Part shown: in pieces, positions 61,693 to 64,000 of the stretch
How the letters are laid out: every line of letters begins with the position of its first letter
Numbering within the stretch: the first letter of the stretch is position 1
NCBI RefSeq assembly: GCF_001439785.1
Contig: NZ_JYLI01000021.1
Location: 38,149 to 102,148, forward strand
Length of the DNA stretch: 64,000 nucleotides
DNA from: Pseudomonas poae
GTDB taxonomy: Bacteria > Pseudomonadota > Gammaproteobacteria > Pseudomonadales > Pseudomonadaceae
Reading direction: 5' to 3'
The notes under the pieces: generated by a model
Databases searched by the model: none
Told to the model about the DNA's origin: nothing
Seen by the model: the letters and a program-made list of their open reading frames with translations, nothing else
Made by a program: the position numbers and the translations under genes

Positions 61693-63264
61693 TTGTCCTC
61701 TCCGTCAATGCGAAAAAGACCAGAAGACTGCTCCGACGGCTTGATAGCGGCTGCGGAATACGTTCGCATGTCGACTGATCACCAACGCTATTCCACCGAA
61801 AACCAATCGGCTTCCATCCATGCTTACGCCCTGAGCCATGGCATGGACATCGTAAAAACCTATCGCGATGAAGGCAAAAGCGGCCTAGATATCGGGGGCC
61901 GCGATGCTCTGCGTAGGCTGCTTGATGACGTCCAAGCGGGAAATATTCAGTTTCAAGTCATTCTGGTTTATGACGTAAGTCGCTGGGGGCGTTTTCAGAA
62001 CACTGACGAGAGCGCGCATTATGAATACCTCTGTACCAGCTCCGGCATTCAGGTCGTGTATTGCGCCGAGCCCTTCGAGAACGATGGTTCTCCTATGGCA
62101 ACGATTTATAAAGGCATCAAGCGATCAATGGCAGGGGAGTACAGTCGCGAACTCTCTCAGAAAGTTTTCGCTGGCCAATGCCACCTTGTGGAAAAGGGTT
62201 TCCATCAGGGCGGGCCCGCAGGGTATGGACTGCGCCGCGCTCTGATTGATGAGAAAAATGAGTTCAAGGCAGAACTGTCGCGGGGGCAGCAAAAAAGCAT
62301 TCAGACGGACAGGGTCATCCTGATTCCTGGGCCTGAAGCTGAGATAGAAATCGTTCAACACATCTATCACCGATTCATCCACAACGGGATGAACGAACGC
62401 GAAATTGCTAACGCACTTAATGCTGACGGCGTGCTCACCGACTTTGATCGTCCTTGGAGCCGTAGCAGCGTCCACGAGGTGCTGACCAATGAGAAATATA
62501 TTGGCAACAACGTGTACAACAAAACATCATCCAAGCTACGCAAACGTAGCAGCCGCAACCCGCCCGACAAGTGGATACGCTGTGATGGCGCATTTCAAGG
62601 AATTGTTTCACTAGAGGTTTTTACCTGCGCTCGCGAAATCATCCTGCAGCGTTCACACCGCCTAGATGATACACAAATGCTAGAACTGCTCCGCGCTTTA
62701 CTTCAACAGGCAGGATCATTATCTGGGATGCTCATTGACGAGCAGGACAACATGCCCTCCAGCACTGTTTACATAAGTCGTTTTGGCGGACTTTTACGCG
62801 CCTATACCCTCATCGGTTACGCACCAGACCGAGATTATCGATATTTGGATATCAATCGGTCTCTACGACAACTACATCCACAGGTTTTTGAAGACGTAAT
62901 AAAACACTTGGAAAACGCTGGAGCGAGTGTAGAAATCAGTGCTCAGAATGACGTATTAACAGTTAACGGTGAGTGGACGGCATCTGTAATTATCGCCCGC
63001 TGTCACTCAACTCCGGCAGGCACTCTTCGATGGAAACTGAGATTCGACATTAGCCTGGCACCAGATATCACCATTGCTGTGCGCATGGAGCGAGCAAACC
63101 TTCAAGTCCGGGACTATTACCTCGTTCCACTTATAGACATGGGCGCCTGGCCACAGAAAATGGCCGAAGAAAACAGCCCGTTAATAGACAGCTACTGCTT
63201 CGCAACGCTGGACGTACTTGATGGGCTTGCTGCCCGTTGCTCTCTGAAGGAGGCTTGTCGATGA
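61693..63264 (+). CDS. Serine recombinase (resolvase/invertase superfamily) with extra C-terminal domain
   Basis: 523-residue protein. The resolvase N-terminal domain has the catalytic serine S27 (EYVRMSTDHQR) and arginines in VSRWGRF (R97, R100). A recombinase domain follows (about 170-310; GPAGYGLRR, NEREIANALNADGV, VLTNEKYIGNNVYN). No zinc ribbon is evident; instead residues from about 343 on form a different domain (SLSGMLIDEQDN, SRFGGLLRAYTLIGYAP). Translation appears to start at a TTG (61693) with a perfect AGGAGG six bases before; ATG at 61708 lies farther. Its stop overlaps the ParB-like gene (ATGA). Its target is unknown. Confidence 0.87.
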   Translation: MSSPSMRKRPEDCSDGLIAAAEYVRMSTDHQRYSTENQSASIHAYALSHGMDIVKTYRDEGKSGLDIGGRDALRRLLDDVQAGNIQFQVILVYDVSRWGRFQNTDESAHYEYLCTSSGIQVVYCAEPFENDGSPMATIYKGIKRSMAGEYSRELSQKVFAGQCHLVEKGFHQGGPAGYGLRRALIDEKNEFKAELSRGQQKSIQTDRVILIPGPEAEIEIVQHIYHRFIHNGMNEREIANALNADGVLTDFDRPWSRSSVHEVLTNEKYIGNNVYNKTSSKLRKRSSRNPPDKWIRCDGAFQGIVSLEVFTCAREIILQRSHRLDDTQMLELLRALLQQAGSLSGMLIDEQDNMPSSTVYISRFGGLLRAYTLIGYAPDRDYRYLDINRSLRQLHPQVFEDVIKHLENAGASVEISAQNDVLTVNGEWTASVIIARCHSTPAGTLRWKLRFDISLAPDITIAVRMERANLQVRDYYLVPLIDMGAWPQKMAEENSPLIDSYCFATLDVLDGLAARCSLKEACR

Positions 63265-63878
63265 CCGTCCCCTCAACCGCACGCGACCGTATCGCACTTA
63301 TACCTATCGCAGAAATTCACATACTTAACCCGCGAACGAGAAACAAGAAAATCCACCACGAGCTTATCGAAAACATCAAAACAGTAGGACTCAAACGCCC
63401 GATTACTCTCAGTCGCAAAGTCTTACCTCAGGGGCCTTTCTACTATGACCTTGTATGCGGACAAGGTCGTTTAGAAGCATTTCTTGCTCTGGAGGCCACT
63501 GAGATCCCAGCGTTCGTGATAGAAGCGCCGGAAGAAGATTGTCTTGTCATGAGCTTGGTGGAAAACGTCGCTCGAAGGCAGCACCGTCCGATCGACCTGA
63601 TGAATGAAGTGGGACGCCTGAAAGGCCGAGGCAAAACAGATGCGGAAATCGCAACCATAATTGGCAGTACATCCTCATGGGTCAACATGATTGTTGGTCT
63701 GATTGAGCGAGGTGAAGAAAAACTCTTATCGGCGGTTGAAACCGGGCTGATCCCATTGAGCATGGCGACAGATATAGCCCGGAGCAGCGAAAGTGATATT
63801 CAGGATTTACTCACCGACGCTTACGAACGAGGGATCAGAGGAAAGAAAATCACCAAACTACGGCATCTGCTGGTGTAG
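63261..63878 (+). CDS. ParB/RepB-like DNA-binding protein, probably truncated by an IS
   Basis: 205-residue protein with a ParB/Srx-type nuclease-like N-terminal domain (CGQGRLEAF at about 67-75; ENVARRQHRP near 101-110) and a helix-turn-helix middle (KTDAEIATIIGSTSSWVNMIVGL). A RepB-like C-terminal part (LIPLSMATDIA, AYERGIRGKK) stops at TAG (63876-63878) directly before an IS end. RepB-type homologues run on further, so it is probably cut. Start at 63261 with GAAGGAGG, overlapping the recombinase stop. No ParA lies nearby. Confidence 0.8.
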   Translation: MTVPSTARDRIALIPIAEIHILNPRTRNKKIHHELIENIKTVGLKRPITLSRKVLPQGPFYYDLVCGQGRLEAFLALEATEIPAFVIEAPEEDCLVMSLVENVARRQHRPIDLMNEVGRLKGRGKTDAEIATIIGSTSSWVNMIVGLIERGEEKLLSAVETGLIPLSMATDIARSSESDIQDLLTDAYERGIRGKKITKLRHLLV

Positions 63879-64000
63879 TGGTCAACTAATCCCGGACACG
63901 ACGTTAAGTTTTTCCTCGGCCCGCGCTGGGGCCAACCCATCGTTGAATTGATGAGGCCTAATCCAGTTATAGCGATGCATCAAAAAATGGCTGATATCGC
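63879..64000 (-). mobile_element. IS3-family insertion sequence, right part only
   Basis: The end of an IS3-family element entering from the right. On the minus strand, from the window edge to a TGA (63882-63884), it reads DISHFLMHRYNWIRPHQFND and then GLAPARAEEKLNVVSGIS. This is the C-terminus of the rve transposase typical of IS3 elements. The terminus begins about tggtcaactaatcccggaca just after the ParB-like stop. Only the last 38 residues are inside the window; the rest lies beyond 64000. Confidence 0.85.

Noticed and set aside
63261..63878. Chromosomal ParB (partition) gene
   Set aside because: No ParA gene nearby and it is paired with a recombinase; the sequence is of the RepB/ParB type from mobile DNA.

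Overview
This is a chromosomal segment of a fluorescent pseudomonad (Pseudomonas fluorescens group). The proteins match Pseudomonas families throughout. The gene order follows remembered P. aeruginosa blocks: znuA-zur-znuCB and metNIQ, then the neighbourhood of trpI-trpBA, aroE-hemF-qor-tsaC-dprA, def-fmt-rsmB-trkA, glyQS and gmhB-plsC. Many intergenic gaps hold the REP/REPIN palindromes typical of this group. The order leads toward the replication origin at the right end, where gyrB would normally follow plsC. No tRNA, rRNA or CRISPR array was recognised. All identifications are by eye from sequence; no database search was run.

Left part (1-9 kb): the end of thrB, a zinc uptake locus (znuA divergent from zur-znuC-znuB) with a Zur-box-like palindrome, a lipoprotein, a large catalase (katE) and a methionine ABC transporter (metNIQ). 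9-14 kb: two copper-assembly genes (sco, ctaG) without the aa3 cytochrome oxidase structural genes, then a conserved hypothetical gene and a SulP transporter with a beta-carbonic anhydrase. 14-28 kb: a radical SAM gene behind a LexA-like box, a periplasmic three-subunit gluconate dehydrogenase, prlC-yheV, a gamma carbonic anhydrase homologue with a HAD phosphatase, a lipoprotein metalloprotease, two DUF1161 proteins, OsmC, a flavin monooxygenase-like protein, dodecin and a DUF883 protein.

28-40 kb: trpI divergent from trpBA, an RcnB-like protein, a D-galactonate catabolic operon (dgoK-dgoA-dgoD-MFS), a dioxygenase-like protein, and choline sulfatase with its LysR regulator and an orphan choline-type binding protein. 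40-58 kb: a second SulP, aroE-hemF, qor, tsaC, dprA, a TsaP-like protein without LysM, def-fmt-rsmB-trkA, a TPR protein, an LpxL-type acyltransferase, tag, glyQS, gmhB and plsC. This is mostly translation, envelope and housekeeping functions.

Right end (58.3-64 kb): accessory DNA sits where gyrB would be expected. It has a divergent two-component pair whose kinase seems to have lost the core of a CHASE2 sensor. An A+T-richer island follows, with a serine recombinase overlapping a ParB/RepB-like gene. The latter stops exactly where an IS3-family element begins. The most interesting observations are the recombinase-ParB module, the trimmed CHASE2 kinase, the remnant of the aa3 oxidase operon, a 136-bp element present as two inverted copies, a cluster of perfect DnaA boxes in the right part, the LexA box before the radical SAM gene, and a REP sequence that encodes the end of a metalloprotease.
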